A DNA stretch of 64,000 nucleotides, from the NCBI RefSeq assembly GCF_001263335.1, contig NZ_LGVW01000011.1:62001-126000 (forward strand), given 5' to 3'. Shown here piece by piece: positions 52,893 through 63,658 of the stretch. Position numbers and translations under genes: made by a program. Position 1 is the first letter of the stretch; each line of letters starts with the position of its first letter. The notes under the pieces are model-generated. The model did not search any database, was not told where the DNA came from, and saw only the letters and a program-made list of their open reading frames with translations. The DNA comes from Dichelobacter nodosus. Its GTDB lineage: Bacteria > Pseudomonadota > Gammaproteobacteria > Cardiobacteriales > Cardiobacteriaceae.

Positions 52893-54113
52893 GTGAGAGT
52901 GTTAAAAGAAATCGTCATCGGCGCACAAATGCTATTTGTCGCCTTTGGCGCCTTAGTACTCGTGCCTTTGCTCACGGGATTGAGTCCCGCCGTGGCGCTC
53001 TTATCCGCCGGAATTGGCACGCTGATTTTTCAGTTTTTAACGGGAAGACAAGTGCCCATTTTTTTAGGCTCGTCTTTTGCGTTTATTGCGCCGATTATCG
53101 CCGCGCAACAACAATGGGGACTTGCCGCAACGCAGGGCGCGATTTTATCGGTATCGCTGGTTTATTTTGCGTTTGCGCTGGCGATTTATTTTTTAGGCAC
53201 GGGTTTTATTCACCGTTTATTTCCGCCGGTAGTGATTGCGCCGGTGATTATGGTGATTGGACTGTCTTTGGCGCCTTCCGCCACCAATATGGCGATGGGA
53301 TTAAGCGGCGACGGTTCACAAGTTTTATTTAGTAAAACCAACGCATTATGTGTTGCCAGCACCGCGTTACTTGCGACCATTATCGTGGCGTTATATTGCA
53401 AAGGATTAAGTAAATTACTGGCGATTTTAGCCGGCATCGGCAGCGGTTATTTGCTGTCGTTTTTTTTAGGAATGACGGACTTCACGCCAGTTAACGCTGC
53501 GGCATGGTTTTCATTGCCACCGATTACAAAACCAAGTTTTAATTTGGAAGCGATTATTTTCATGTTACCCGTGGCGCTGGCACCTGCGATCGAACATATC
53601 GGCGACGTGGCAGTGATTGCGCAAATCTGTGAAAAACCTTTTATTACAAAACCAGGACTTCATAAAACCATGGCAGGCGATGGTATCGCAGTTGCGATTG
53701 CTGGTTGTTTAGGCGGGCCTCCGGTAACCACTTATTCTGAAGTAACCGGCGCAGTTTCCATCACCGGCGCTAAAAACGCGCAAATTATGATTTATGCGGC
53801 GCTGACGGCAATCGTTTTGGCGTTTTCGGGAAAATTAGCGGCATTATTAAGTTCAATGCCAACGCCGATTATGGGCGGCATCATGTTGTTATTATTCGGA
53901 TCGATTGCCGCGATGGGCGCAAGAACATTGTTGGATAAAGATGCCGATATTTGCAACGAACGCAGCGTGGTGATTATCGCGTTAACTTTAGTTGTGGGAC
54001 TGGGCACGTTATCCGTAGAAATCGGTTTCGTTAAATTACAAGGTATCGGTTTAGCGGCAATCGTTGCCATTTTATTGAATTTATTACTGCCGAAATTATC
54101 GCAGCAATCATAA
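52893..54113 (+). CDS. uraA: Uracil-xanthine permease (NCS2 family)
   Basis: 406 residues, about fourteen membrane segments. Imports uracil with protons. NCS2 blocks: VPLLTGLSPAVALLSAGIGT, VPIFLGSSFAFIAPI, PVALAPAIEHIGDVAVI with the substrate-binding Glu, and GGPPVTTYSEVTGAVSITGA. Start is GTG 52893 behind AAGGAG. The preceding two bases make an overlapping ATG-TGA at 52891-52896 in another frame, which may compete for initiation. It follows cmoM by 28 nt. Confidence 0.93.
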   Translation: MRVLKEIVIGAQMLFVAFGALVLVPLLTGLSPAVALLSAGIGTLIFQFLTGRQVPIFLGSSFAFIAPIIAAQQQWGLAATQGAILSVSLVYFAFALAIYFLGTGFIHRLFPPVVIAPVIMVIGLSLAPSATNMAMGLSGDGSQVLFSKTNALCVASTALLATIIVALYCKGLSKLLAILAGIGSGYLLSFFLGMTDFTPVNAAAWFSLPPITKPSFNLEAIIFMLPVALAPAIEHIGDVAVIAQICEKPFITKPGLHKTMAGDGIAVAIAGCLGGPPVTTYSEVTGAVSITGAKNAQIMIYAALTAIVLAFSGKLAALLSSMPTPIMGGIMLLLFGSIAAMGARTLLDKDADICNERSVVIIALTLVVGLGTLSVEIGFVKLQGIGLAAIVAILLNLLLPKLSQQS

Positions 54114-54165
54114 AAAAACCACTCAACTCAATCGGTTAAATATCGATTGCGTTGAGTGGATTTTC
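54112..54165. terminator. Long hairpin terminator between uraA and rdgB
   Basis: CCACTCAAC (54119-54127) pairs with GTTGAGTGG (54151-54159), extended by CAATCG/CGATTG after a one-base mismatch. On minus, a seven-base T-run follows, so it mainly serves rdgB; on plus, ATTTTC follows. Confidence 0.85.
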
Positions 54166-54169
54166 AAAT

Positions 54170-54760
54170 TTAATTTTCTTGAAATAAAGCACAAAAAGCG
54201 CGCAACGCTTTTCCGCGGTGGCTGATTTGATTCTTTTCTGCCAACGTTAATTCTGCGGCAGATTTTCCCAATTCGGGCAACCAAAAAAGAGGATCGTAAC
54301 CAAAACCGCGGTCGCCGCGCGGCGCGCGCAAAATTTCGCCCGTCCAAGTGCCGGTAGCAATGAGCGGCAAAGGATCTTCATCGTGGCGACAATAAACAAT
54401 CACGCTGACAAACATCGCCCGCCGATCATCAATTAATTCCATTTCTTTCAATAATTTAGCATTATTAGCAACGTCATCACCGTGACCACCGGCATAACGC
54501 GCAGAATAAATTGACGGCGCACCATTTAACGCCGTAACCATTAATCCCGAATCGTCAGCAATTGCCGGTAAACCGCTGATTTTTGCCGCGTGGCGCGCTT
54601 TGAGTAAAGCGTTTTCCACAAAACTTAAACCCGTTTCGCAAACGTCATCAATGCGCCAATTACTCTGCGGCACGATGCGATAAGAAAGCGGCGCAAAAAG
54701 ACTTTGAAATTCCGCAATTTTGCCGGAATTATTGCTCGCCAGTACGATGGTATTTTCCAT
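54170..54760 (-). CDS. rdgB: dITP/XTP pyrophosphatase (HAM1/RdgB)
   Basis: 196 residues. Hydrolyses non-canonical purine triphosphates to keep them out of DNA. Blocks: VLASNNSGKIAEFQSLF at the start, FVENALLKARHAA, AIADDSGLMVTALNGAPSIY, and RGFGYDPLFWLPELG near the end, then NQISHRGKAL. It starts 2 nt after the rph stop, an order also seen elsewhere. Confidence 0.96.
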   Translation of the reverse strand: MENTIVLASNNSGKIAEFQSLFAPLSYRIVPQSNWRIDDVCETGLSFVENALLKARHAAKISGLPAIADDSGLMVTALNGAPSIYSARYAGGHGDDVANNAKLLKEMELIDDRRAMFVSVIVYCRHDEDPLPLIATGTWTGEILRAPRGDRGFGYDPLFWLPELGKSAAELTLAEKNQISHRGKALRAFCALFQEN

Positions 54761-54762
54761 TT

Positions 54763-55479
54763 TTATAATCCTAAAACGCGGCGTTGTTCCGCCATAATTT
54801 CACTAATGCCTTTTTCGGCTAAATCGAGTAACGCGTTCATTTCTTGCCGTGAAAAAGCGCGTCCTTCCGCCGTTCCTTGAATTTCAATCAACGCGCCGGC
54901 ATCGTTCATAACGATATTCATATCTGTTTCCGCGGCGCTATCTTCGCAATATTCCAAATCCAATAATGCTTCTCCTTGATAAAATCCCACGGAAACCGCC
55001 GCCAGCTGACCGCGCAAAGGATTTGCTTTTAAACGACCTTGTTGCATTAAAACGCGAATGGCATCAGCAAGCGCAATAAATCCGCCGCTGATTGCTGCGG
55101 TACGCGTGCCGCCATCGGCTTGCAAAACATCACAATCCAACGTAATAGAACGTTCTCCTAACGCGGATAAATCAACCACGGCGCGCAAAGATCGCCCAAT
55201 TAAGCGTTGAATTTCTTGCGTGCGTCCTTGTTGTTTTCCTCTGGCGGCTTCTCGGGTGCTGCGTTCGTGCGTGGCGCGCGGCAACATGCCGTATTCTGCC
55301 GTTACCCAACCTTGATTTTGTCCGCGCAAAAAGGGCGGCACACGTTCTTCAATGCTGGCGGTACACAAAACTTGCGTACGTCCCAAAGTAATTAAAGCAG
55401 AACCTTCTGCATGACAATTAACGGCGCGTTCAATATGAAGTTCGCGCATTTGATCCGGCAAACGATGATGAGGACGCAT
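54763..55479 (-). CDS. rph: Ribonuclease PH
   Basis: 238 residues. Phosphorolytic 3'-5' exonuclease that trims tRNA 3' ends. Blocks: [54 protein letters not shown], and the catalytic region [19 protein letters not shown]. Full length, unlike the frameshifted copy in E. coli K-12. GGAGAAAATT precedes the ATG. It is divergent from yicC across 72 nt, as in E. coli. Confidence 0.97.
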   Translation of the reverse strand: MRPHHRLPDQMRELHIERAVNCHAEGSALITLGRTQVLCTASIEERVPPFLRGQNQGWVTAEYGMLPRATHERSTREAARGKQQGRTQEIQRLIGRSLRAVVDLSALGERSITLDCDVLQADGGTRTAAISGGFIALADAIRVLMQQGRLKANPLRGQLAAVSVGFYQGEALLDLEYCEDSAAETDMNIVMNDAGALIEIQGTAEGRAFSRQEMNALLDLAEKGISEIMAEQRRVLGL

Positions 55480-55521
55480 AATTTTCTCCTATAAAAAACA
55501 CGTCATTTTAACAAAGGCTGT

Positions 55522-55527
55522 TATGAT
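55522..55527 (+). promoter_or_regulatory. Extended -10 element for yicC
   Basis: TATGAT preceded by TG (TG-T-TATGAT) 24 nt before the yicC ATG. The -35 position is poor, which an extended -10 can offset. Confidence 0.4.
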
Positions 55528-55551
55528 TGCCGCCTTAAAATGGAGGTTTCA

Positions 55552-56412
55552 ATGCGAATGAGTATGACCGCGTTTGCCCGCGCCGACGGTGAATTTAAAG
55601 GGCAAGTTTTTAGTGTGGAAATTAAAACGGTAAATCATCGTTTTTTAGAAATTGCGCCGCGTTTGCCGGAACGTTTGCGTTTATTAGACAGCGCGCTGCG
55701 CGAAAAATGTCAGGAAACTTTTTACCGCGGAAAAATTGATTGTTGGGTGAATTTTCATTCCGACCGCGGCGAGAAAAATTTAGTATTAAATACGCAGCAA
55801 TTAAAGCGTTGGTTATTGATTTTTTCGGACAGCGGCGCTTTTCAATCGTTGGGAAAACCGGATTGGGCAACGATGCTTTCTTTGCCGGGCGTGATGCAAG
55901 AAAGTTTGGACGATGACGCAGGATTATCGGCGGCAATTTTAGAAACGTTTGATCAGGCGCTGGCGCAAGTATTAGCGATGCGCGCGCGGGAAGGGGAATT
56001 GATCGAAGGCACGTTACACGAGCAACTCAATAAACTTGAAGCGCAAGTTTTGGCAATTGAAGAACGCGTGCCGATGATTTCAACAACGTTGACGCAACAA
56101 ATTCAAGAAAAAATCGCGACATTACAATTGGAAGTGGATCCGCAGCGTTTTGAACAAGAATTATTCTTTTTAATCAGTAAGATGGATATTAAAGAAGAAA
56201 TTGATCGGCTGCATTTTCATATCGATCAAGCGCGCAATACTTTAGCCGATGACGGCGCGGTGGGCAGACGAATGGATTTTTTAATGCAGGAATTTAATCG
56301 AGAAGCCAATACGTTAGGCGCGAAAGTTTATGACAATCAATTAAGCGCGGCGGCGGTAGATTTAAAAGTGATTATTGAGCAGATGCGGGAGCAGGTGCAA
56401 AATCTGGAATAA
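55552..56412 (+). CDS. yicC: YicC family endoribonuclease
   Basis: 286 residues. The opening MRMSMTAFARADGEF and VEIKTVNHRFLEIAPRLPER are the YicC N-terminal signature; the C-terminal DUF1732 region is MDIKEEIDRLHFHIDQARNT, GRRMDFLMQEFNREANTLGA. E. coli YicC is reported to be an endoribonuclease acting on small RNA. I chose the ATG at 55552 with TGGAGG 6 nt upstream; the ATG at 55540 contains that site. It is divergent from rph, a conserved pair. Confidence 0.94.
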   Translation: MRMSMTAFARADGEFKGQVFSVEIKTVNHRFLEIAPRLPERLRLLDSALREKCQETFYRGKIDCWVNFHSDRGEKNLVLNTQQLKRWLLIFSDSGAFQSLGKPDWATMLSLPGVMQESLDDDAGLSAAILETFDQALAQVLAMRAREGELIEGTLHEQLNKLEAQVLAIEERVPMISTTLTQQIQEKIATLQLEVDPQRFEQELFFLISKMDIKEEIDRLHFHIDQARNTLADDGAVGRRMDFLMQEFNREANTLGAKVYDNQLSAAAVDLKVIIEQMREQVQNLE

Positions 56413-56449
56413 CGATTTAAACGCCTGCGCCCGTTTATCGATAAAAATC

Positions 56450-56475
56450 AATGGATTATTGTTCAATAATCCATT
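56450..56475. terminator. Bidirectional terminator between yicC and dsbB
   Basis: AATGGATTATT (56450-56460) is perfectly complementary to AATAATCCATT (56465-56475), 11 bp with a GTTC loop. An A-rich tract precedes it and TTATTT follows. The right arm touches the dsbB stop. Confidence 0.85.
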
Positions 56476-56985
56476 TTATTTGATACGAAACAACGGTTTA
56501 TTATTTTCACAAATAACGGCAATGACGAGCAGCACTAAAAATCCCATCATTGACCACGTGGGAATGGTTAATCCTAAAAATGTGTCTTTTGCTGCGCAGG
56601 ATCCTGTTCCTTGCATCGATTGCCATAAACCTTCGAGGTAACCTTTGTGTTCCAAAGTTGCCCAAAAATCTAAACCACATTTTGGCGCTTTTTCCAGCGG
56701 TAAACTTTGAATATAAAGATGACGCGCGGCTAAACCGATGCCCAAAAAAATGCTGGCATATTTTAAAAATTTCATCAGCCACGATCCCCAAACGCTTTGC
56801 GGGAAAAAAGCGGCATCAAGCAAAAACGCCAAACCAATCAATAAAAATGCCAAACGTTGCATCATGCATAAATGGCAGGGATTGAGATATAGCATTTTTT
56901 CCAATACCAACCACGAAAATAAAATCAATCCCCAAGAACCCAAACCGCAAACGGCAAGCGTCATTCTTTTTTGCGCATCGGTCAT
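56476..56985 (-). CDS. dsbB: Disulfide bond formation protein B
   Basis: 169 residues, four membrane helices. Reoxidises DsbA and passes electrons to quinone. The first periplasmic cysteine pair is in NPCHLCMMQR (about 36-39), the second pair in KCGLDFW and TGSCAAKD. The quinone-contact Arg after the CxxC is present. It is the last gene of the long minus-strand series starting with proC, 27 nt after purB. No dsbA is in the window. Confidence 0.95.
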   Translation of the reverse strand: MTDAQKRMTLAVCGLGSWGLILFSWLVLEKMLYLNPCHLCMMQRLAFLLIGLAFLLDAAFFPQSVWGSWLMKFLKYASIFLGIGLAARHLYIQSLPLEKAPKCGLDFWATLEHKGYLEGLWQSMQGTGSCAAKDTFLGLTIPTWSMMGFLVLLVIAVICENNKPLFRIK

Positions 56986-57012
56986 TTTTGACTCCTTAAA
57001 AAACGATGATTT

Positions 57013-58395
<1,383 letters not shown>

Positions 58396-58899
58396 TTAAA
58401 CCAAAAAAATAAACCATAAAAATCCAAGCGCGTAAACCGCCGCCACAATATCATCAATCATGATGCCAAAACCGCCGCGGGTATTTTTATCTAACCAATT
58501 GATGGGAAACGGTTTACCAATATCAAAAAAGCGAAACGCTAAAAAAGCGCCGATAATAGCGTAAACAGAATGCATAAACGCTGCCGGCATTAAAGAAAGC
58601 ACCAACCACATTGCGACAAATTCATCCCAAACAATGCCGCCGTGATCGTGAATGCCTAACGCGCGGCTGGTTTTCGTGCAAACATCAACGCCGAACATAA
58701 AAGCACACAATAAAAACGGGGCGGCAAAATAAATATTTTGTAAAAAAGACAAAAAAGGCAACGCCAATCCCAGCGCCGCTAAAGTGCCCCACGTTCCCGA
58801 TGCCGGACGCAATAAACCGCTGCCCAAACCAAACGCGCAAAAATACGCCGGACGGCGGCAAATAAATGCAAAAGTTGGGTAATTCGTTTTTTTATTCAT
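58396..58899 (-). CDS. pgpA: Phosphatidylglycerophosphatase A
   Basis: 167 residues, four hydrophobic segments. Dephosphorylates phosphatidylglycerophosphate to phosphatidylglycerol at the inner membrane. The block GLGSGLLRPASGTWGTLAAL, then DHGGIVWDEFVAMWLVL, FRFFDIGKPFPINWLD and GFGIMIDDIVAAVYAL, contains the conserved acidic residues. thiL, its frequent neighbour, is absent. It follows pyrD by 4 nt; the ATG has a weak ribosome-binding site, so coupling is likely. Confidence 0.94.
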   Translation of the reverse strand: MNKKTNYPTFAFICRRPAYFCAFGLGSGLLRPASGTWGTLAALGLALPFLSFLQNIYFAAPFLLCAFMFGVDVCTKTSRALGIHDHGGIVWDEFVAMWLVLSLMPAAFMHSVYAIIGAFLAFRFFDIGKPFPINWLDKNTRGGFGIMIDDIVAAVYALGFLWFIFLV

Positions 58900-58903
58900 A
58901 AGA

Positions 58904-59917
58904 TTAACGCTGCGGCGAGGGCATGCGTAAGCAGTCCTTAATCAATTGCGGGCCGTGATAAATCAAGCCGCTGTAGATTTGCACTAAATCGGCGCCGGCT
59001 TCGAGTTTGGCGTAATAATCATCAGCGCTCATCACGCCGCCCGATGCAATCAGTGGCAAATCGGGCAAACGCTCGCGAATGTGAGCAATGATTTTGGTGC
59101 TTTTTTCCGTTAACGGTTTGCCCGACAATCCGCCTTGTTCATCGGCATAACGGTGTCCCGTCACGGCAGTTTTATCTAAAGTTGTATTGGTGGCAATGAT
59201 GCCATCAATGCCGCTGTCTTCAATAATTGAAAGCATTTCATCTAATTGCTCGCGTTCATTATCCGGCGCAATTTTCACTAACAACGGCACGGTTTTCTCA
59301 TAAACCGCGCTTAATTTATCGCGTTCCGTTTTCAAACGTTGCAATAATTCGCAAAGCGCCGCGCCGTGTTGCAAATCGCGCAAACCGACGGTATTCGGGC
59401 TGGAAATATTAATCGCCAAATAATCTGCATACGGATAAGCCGTGCTCATCGCAATTAAATAATCATCGGCGGCGCGTTCATTGGGCGTTAATTTATTTTT
59501 ACCGATATTAATGCCGATGAGCGCGCGCGTGCGTTTTTTCACCGCGGCAACTTGTTGGCACAAAGCAACGACGCCGTCATTATTAAATCCCATGCAGTTA
59601 ATGATGGCTTGATGCTCGGGCAGACGAAATAAACGCGGTTTGGGATTGCCTGATTGCGGACGCGGCGTTGCCGTGCCCACTTCAATAAAACCAAAACCCA
59701 AGCGATCAAAAGCAGAAATTGCTACCGCGTTTTTATCTAAACCCGCGGCGAGTCCCAAACGATTGGGAAAAGTATGTCCTAATAAATGAATGGGATTTCC
59801 AGCTTTTATGCGCGGTATGAATACTGCCGCGCGCGATAAAATTTGCAGGGTGAGGTTATGCGCGATTTCTGGATTTAAACAAAATAATAGCGGGCGCAAA
59901 TGAGGGTAGGGATTCAT
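58904..59917 (-). CDS. pyrD: Dihydroorotate dehydrogenase (quinone), class 2
   Basis: 337 residues. Oxidises dihydroorotate to orotate with FMN, passing electrons to quinone. The N-terminal membrane-associating helices (HLRPLLFCLNPEIAHNLTLQ) mark class 2. FMN/substrate blocks: GLAAGLDKNA, FIEVGTATPRPQSGNPKPR, INISSPNTVGLRDLQ with the catalytic Ser region, TNTTLDK and LIASGGVMSADD. AAGGAG precedes the ATG. It is 24 nt after serC. Confidence 0.97.
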   Translation of the reverse strand: MNPYPHLRPLLFCLNPEIAHNLTLQILSRAAVFIPRIKAGNPIHLLGHTFPNRLGLAAGLDKNAVAISAFDRLGFGFIEVGTATPRPQSGNPKPRLFRLPEHQAIINCMGFNNDGVVALCQQVAAVKKRTRALIGINIGKNKLTPNERAADDYLIAMSTAYPYADYLAINISSPNTVGLRDLQHGAALCELLQRLKTERDKLSAVYEKTVPLLVKIAPDNEREQLDEMLSIIEDSGIDGIIATNTTLDKTAVTGHRYADEQGGLSGKPLTEKSTKIIAHIRERLPDLPLIASGGVMSADDYYAKLEAGADLVQIYSGLIYHGPQLIKDCLRMPSPQR

Positions 59918-59941
59918 TAAAACTCCTTAAAAAATAAAACG

Positions 59942-61018
59942 TTAATGGCGCTGCGCGAAATCATGCATAAAATCAATTAATGCTTCCACGCCTGCCATTT
60001 CCATCGCGTTATAAAGGCTCGCGCGCAAACCGCCCACCGCTGAATGACCTTTTAATCCCACCAAAGCGTGCGTTTCGGCTTCTTGCCAAAATTGCGTATC
60101 CAAAGCATCGGACGGCGTTCTCATCACCACGTTAATTTTTGAGCGGTATTTTTTTTCTACGTCATTGCGGTAAAAATCGTTATTATCAATAAAATCATAG
60201 AGTTTTGCGGATCTTTTCTGCGCCAGCGCCGCAAAATGCGCCACACCGCCTTGTTGTTCTATCCATTTTAAAACCAAATGCAAAATATAAATTTGCCAAG
60301 TCGGCGGCGTATTGAGTAAAGAGTTGGCATCAGCATGATGTTTATAACAGAAAAAGCGCGCCAGATTTGTATGTTCACGTAAACATTGTTTCCGCACAAA
60401 AACTAATGCCATGCCTGACGGCGCTAAATTTTTTTGCACGCCGCCGTAGACGATATCGCAATAATCCCAAGGCAACGGGCGCGTGTAATAATCGGAAGAA
60501 ACATCTAACACCAGCGGCACGCCCAAATCGGGCAATTCGGGAAACTGCAAACCGTCTACCGTTTCATTACTGGTTAAATGCACATATCGCAAATTTTTGG
60601 GAACGGTTAACGTTTTTAAATCGGGCAAAGTGGTGCATTTTCCATCGGGCGCGCGCCACAATTCCACCATTTTTCCCACGCGCTGCGCTTCTTCTAACGC
60701 TCGTTTTGCCCATAAACCGCTGTTGACGATGCCCGCACTGCCGCCGTCAGCCAGCAAATTTAAAGCTGTCATAGCAAATTGTTGATGCGCGCCGCCGGCA
60801 ATCAGCAAAACACAAAAATCATCAGGCGCGCCGATGAGTTTTTTCGCCAACGATAAAGTTTCTGCCAAAATTGCTTCAAAACGCTGGCTGCGGTGAGAAA
60901 TTTCCATCACCGACATGCCGCAACCTTCAAAATCGAGTAATTCTTTTTGTGCTTGTTGCAAAACGGGCAGAGGCAATGTGCAAGGACCGGGATAAAAGTT
61001 AAAAACACGCTTTGACAT
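59942..61018 (-). CDS. serC: Phosphoserine aminotransferase
   Basis: 358 residues. PLP enzyme of serine (and pyridoxine) synthesis. The N-terminus RVFNFYPGPCTLPLPVLQQA and MSVMEISHRSQRFE are family blocks; the PLP lysine is in YGGVQKNLAPSG. I chose the ATG at 61018 with GGAG 8 nt upstream; the longer frame to 61069 runs through the preceding small gene. It begins 4 nt after that gene. Its partners serA/serB and aroA are not in the window. Confidence 0.96.
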   Translation of the reverse strand: MSKRVFNFYPGPCTLPLPVLQQAQKELLDFEGCGMSVMEISHRSQRFEAILAETLSLAKKLIGAPDDFCVLLIAGGAHQQFAMTALNLLADGGSAGIVNSGLWAKRALEEAQRVGKMVELWRAPDGKCTTLPDLKTLTVPKNLRYVHLTSNETVDGLQFPELPDLGVPLVLDVSSDYYTRPLPWDYCDIVYGGVQKNLAPSGMALVFVRKQCLREHTNLARFFCYKHHADANSLLNTPPTWQIYILHLVLKWIEQQGGVAHFAALAQKRSAKLYDFIDNNDFYRNDVEKKYRSKINVVMRTPSDALDTQFWQEAETHALVGLKGHSAVGGLRASLYNAMEMAGVEALIDFMHDFAQRH

Positions 61019-61022
61019 GTGA

Positions 61023-61220
61023 TTACTCCAAAATCGGTAAACTGTTGCCGTCCCATTGATGATCGGCATCGGGAATAAACGTTAAACCGCCATCTAATCC
61101 GTTGCTGATAAGCCAACCGCCCGGGATGGGGCTGCGATATAAATCGGGCACATGCCGATCCTGCGTTTTCAGTTTTTCCCAATAAAGACGCGGAGTATTC
61201 GCGCGAGATAAAAACTTCAT
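61023..61220 (-). CDS. Unknown 65-residue protein between mnmG and serC
   Basis: ATG 61220 overlaps the mnmG stop (ATGA) and has AGGGG upstream. The product is soluble, without a signal or helix anchor, rich in Pro, Gly and Trp: [20 protein letters not shown], then [13 protein letters not shown]. It has no cysteine. I do not recognise a family. It lies between mnmG and serC with overlaps of -4 and +4 nt, so it is probably translated with both. Confidence 0.7.
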   Translation of the reverse strand: MKFLSRANTPRLYWEKLKTQDRHVPDLYRSPIPGGWLISNGLDGGLTFIPDADHQWDGNSLPILE

Positions 61221-63115
61221 AATTTTTCCCCTACACAATCGCCACCTTTTTCACTATTGGATAATGGTTGCGTATGTTTTTTAAAATAAATCAATAAAAG
61301 AGATAACGCTGCCGGCGTCATGCCTGCAATTCTTGCCGCTTGATCCAAATCGTGCGGTTGAACTTTTTGCAATTTTTCTGCCAATTCTGCTGATAATCCC
61401 GTCACTTTTCGATAATCAAACGGCACTGGCAATTTTTGCGCGCGATTTTTTTGCAATTTTGCCACTTCTTCATATTGCCGTTGAATATAACCCGAATATT
61501 TAGCAGCAATATCAATCTGTTCAATCACTTCATCGCTGGGATATTCATCGGGCGGCACGTTTGCCAACGCCAAAACGGCGCGCACGTCAATTTCTGGTCG
61601 TTTTAACAATTCTGCGGCATATGTATTATGCGTTAATCCTGATAACCGATCGGCAGGAATTAATAATTTTTTTAATTGATCGCTGGCGTGCGCAACCGCC
61701 GCCATTTTCGCGTCAAACTGTTTCATGCGCGCGCTGCCAACGCAACCTAATTGATAGCCAATTGCGGTTAAACGTTGATCGGCATTATCCTCGCGCAGCA
61801 ATAAACGATGTTCCGCGCGACTGGTAAACATGCGATACGGCTCGCGCGTTCCCTGCGTAATTAAATCATCGATTAAAACGCCCAAATAAGCTTGATCACG
61901 GCGCGGATACCAGCCTTCTTTATCGTAAACGCGCAACGCGGCATTAATGCCGGCGAGCAATCCCTGCGCGGCTGCTTCTTCATAACCCGTGGTGCCGTTA
62001 ATTTGACCGGCAAAAAAGAGATTTTTAATGGCTTTTGTTTCAAGGGTATAACGCAATCCCTGTGGATTGAAAAAATCATATTCAATTGCATATCCGGGAC
62101 GCGTAATAATCGCTTGTTCTAACCCTTTGATAGTGTGGACATATTTTAATTGCGCTTCAAAAGGTAAACTGGTTGAAATGCCGTTGGGGTAAATTTCATT
62201 GGTCGTTAAACTTTCCGGCTCCAGAAAAATTTGGTGGCTGGTTTTATCGTGAAACCGCATTACTTTATCTTCAATCGACGGACAATAACGCGGTCCAAAT
62301 GCATCTTTAATCACGCCGGCATACATAGGCGCTTGATCGATATATTCACGAATAATATCATGCGTTTGCGTGTTGGTATGCGTAATGTGACAAGGAATTT
62401 GCCGCGGGTGTTCGTTGACGTTGCCTAAATAAGAAAAAACCGGCAGCGGTTCATCGCCTAATTGTTCGCTCATTTGCGAAAAATCAATGCTACGCGCATC
62501 AATACGCGGCGGTGTTCCTGTTTTCATGCGGTGCGTTTCAAACGGTAAATCGCGCAATTTATTGGCTAATTCTAAAGCTGCCGGATCGCCCGCGCGACCG
62601 CCAACGAAATAATTTAACCCAACATAAATTTTGCCGCCTAAAAATGTGCCCGCGGTGATGATGACGGTTTTGGCGTGAAAATCGATTTTATGTTGACTGG
62701 AAACGCCGATAACGGTTTCGCCGTTTAATAAAATACCGCTTACTTCCGTCTGAAAAACGCGTAAATGTTCTTGTTTTTCTACCAAAGCGCGTACCGCGGC
62801 TTTGTATAACACGCGGTCAGCTTGTGCGCGCGTTGCTTGTACTGCTGCGCCTTTGCGGCGATTTAAAATCCGCCAATGAATGCCGGCGCGATCGGTGGCG
62901 CGCGCCATCACGCCGTCTAATGCATCAATTTCTTTGACTAAATGTCCTTTCCCGATGCCGCCGATCGAAGGATTGCAGCTCATTTGTCCAATAGTTTCAA
63001 TATTTTGCGTTAATAATAAAGTGTCGCAACCCATGCGCGCTGCCGCACACGCAGCTTCTACGCCGGCATGACCGCCACCGACAACGATGACGTCAAATAA
63101 ATCTGGATAATGCAT
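61217..63115 (-). CDS. mnmG: tRNA uridine-5-carboxymethylaminomethyl modification enzyme MnmG (GidA)
   Basis: 632 residues. FAD protein that with MnmE adds the cmnm5 group to U34; MnmA adds the 2-thio group on the same base. FAD motif [18 protein letters not shown] at about 12-29, then [20 protein letters not shown] and the GidA signature [11 protein letters not shown]; the second signature is in [19 protein letters not shown]. Full length with the C-terminal helical MnmE-binding domain. It is not with rsmG/parA near an origin, as is common. Confidence 0.97.
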   Translation of the reverse strand: MHYPDLFDVIVVGGGHAGVEAACAAARMGCDTLLLTQNIETIGQMSCNPSIGGIGKGHLVKEIDALDGVMARATDRAGIHWRILNRRKGAAVQATRAQADRVLYKAAVRALVEKQEHLRVFQTEVSGILLNGETVIGVSSQHKIDFHAKTVIITAGTFLGGKIYVGLNYFVGGRAGDPAALELANKLRDLPFETHRMKTGTPPRIDARSIDFSQMSEQLGDEPLPVFSYLGNVNEHPRQIPCHITHTNTQTHDIIREYIDQAPMYAGVIKDAFGPRYCPSIEDKVMRFHDKTSHQIFLEPESLTTNEIYPNGISTSLPFEAQLKYVHTIKGLEQAIITRPGYAIEYDFFNPQGLRYTLETKAIKNLFFAGQINGTTGYEEAAAQGLLAGINAALRVYDKEGWYPRRDQAYLGVLIDDLITQGTREPYRMFTSRAEHRLLLREDNADQRLTAIGYQLGCVGSARMKQFDAKMAAVAHASDQLKKLLIPADRLSGLTHNTYAAELLKRPEIDVRAVLALANVPPDEYPSDEVIEQIDIAAKYSGYIQRQYEEVAKLQKNRAQKLPVPFDYRKVTGLSAELAEKLQKVQPHDLDQAARIAGMTPAALSLLLIYFKKHTQPLSNSEKGGDCVGEKL

Positions 63116-63139
63116 GATGTTTCTTCGAAAAAATTAAGA

Positions 63140-63658
63140 TCAGAGGAAGAGTGCGGAAAGCAGTTTCATCATGCTGGTATTGACAAAACTGATGGCAAAC
63201 AATGCCACAATCGGTGAAAAATCTAATCCCGCAACCGATGGAATTAAGCGCTGCAACGGTTGCATCAGCCATTGCGTACATACCACTGCCACTTGTAAAA
63301 ACATTTGTTGCTGCGGCACTTGCAACCACGAGGCGATCACGATGATAAAAATGGCATACATCGTGACCAAAAGCCACGTAGTACACAGAAAAAAGATGAT
63401 GCCAAACGGCAAAGAAAGTAACAAAGAAGAAGTTAAAACCCAACCACCTAAAACGGCAATAATGGCGGCAACGATAAGCGCCGCCCAATCAAAACGCTGA
63501 TTTTTCGGCAACATTTTAGAAAAAGGCAGCGTTAATGGTTCTGTTAAACGATTCAGTTGCACGGCGACGGTGTTATATTCAAGATGATATCTGTTGACGT
63601 GAAAACGAATAATAAACACGGCAATGGCGCAGCGAATTGCAAAAATGACAAGATTCAT
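63140..63658 (-). CDS. yggT: YggT family membrane protein
   Basis: 172 residues with two YggT repeats: FHVNRYHLEYNTVAVQLNRL followed by TEPLTLPFSKMLP, and the second copy WLMQPLQRLIPSVAGLDFSP. About four to five hydrophobic segments, inner membrane. The function is not well established; related proteins affect osmotic shock tolerance and division. ATG 63658 overlaps the proC stop by one base (TAATG), with AAGGA upstream. The proC-yggT pair is conserved in gammaproteobacteria. Confidence 0.92.
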   Translation of the reverse strand: MNLVIFAIRCAIAVFIIRFHVNRYHLEYNTVAVQLNRLTEPLTLPFSKMLPKNQRFDWAALIVAAIIAVLGGWVLTSSLLLSLPFGIIFFLCTTWLLVTMYAIFIIVIASWLQVPQQQMFLQVAVVCTQWLMQPLQRLIPSVAGLDFSPIVALFAISFVNTSMMKLLSALFL

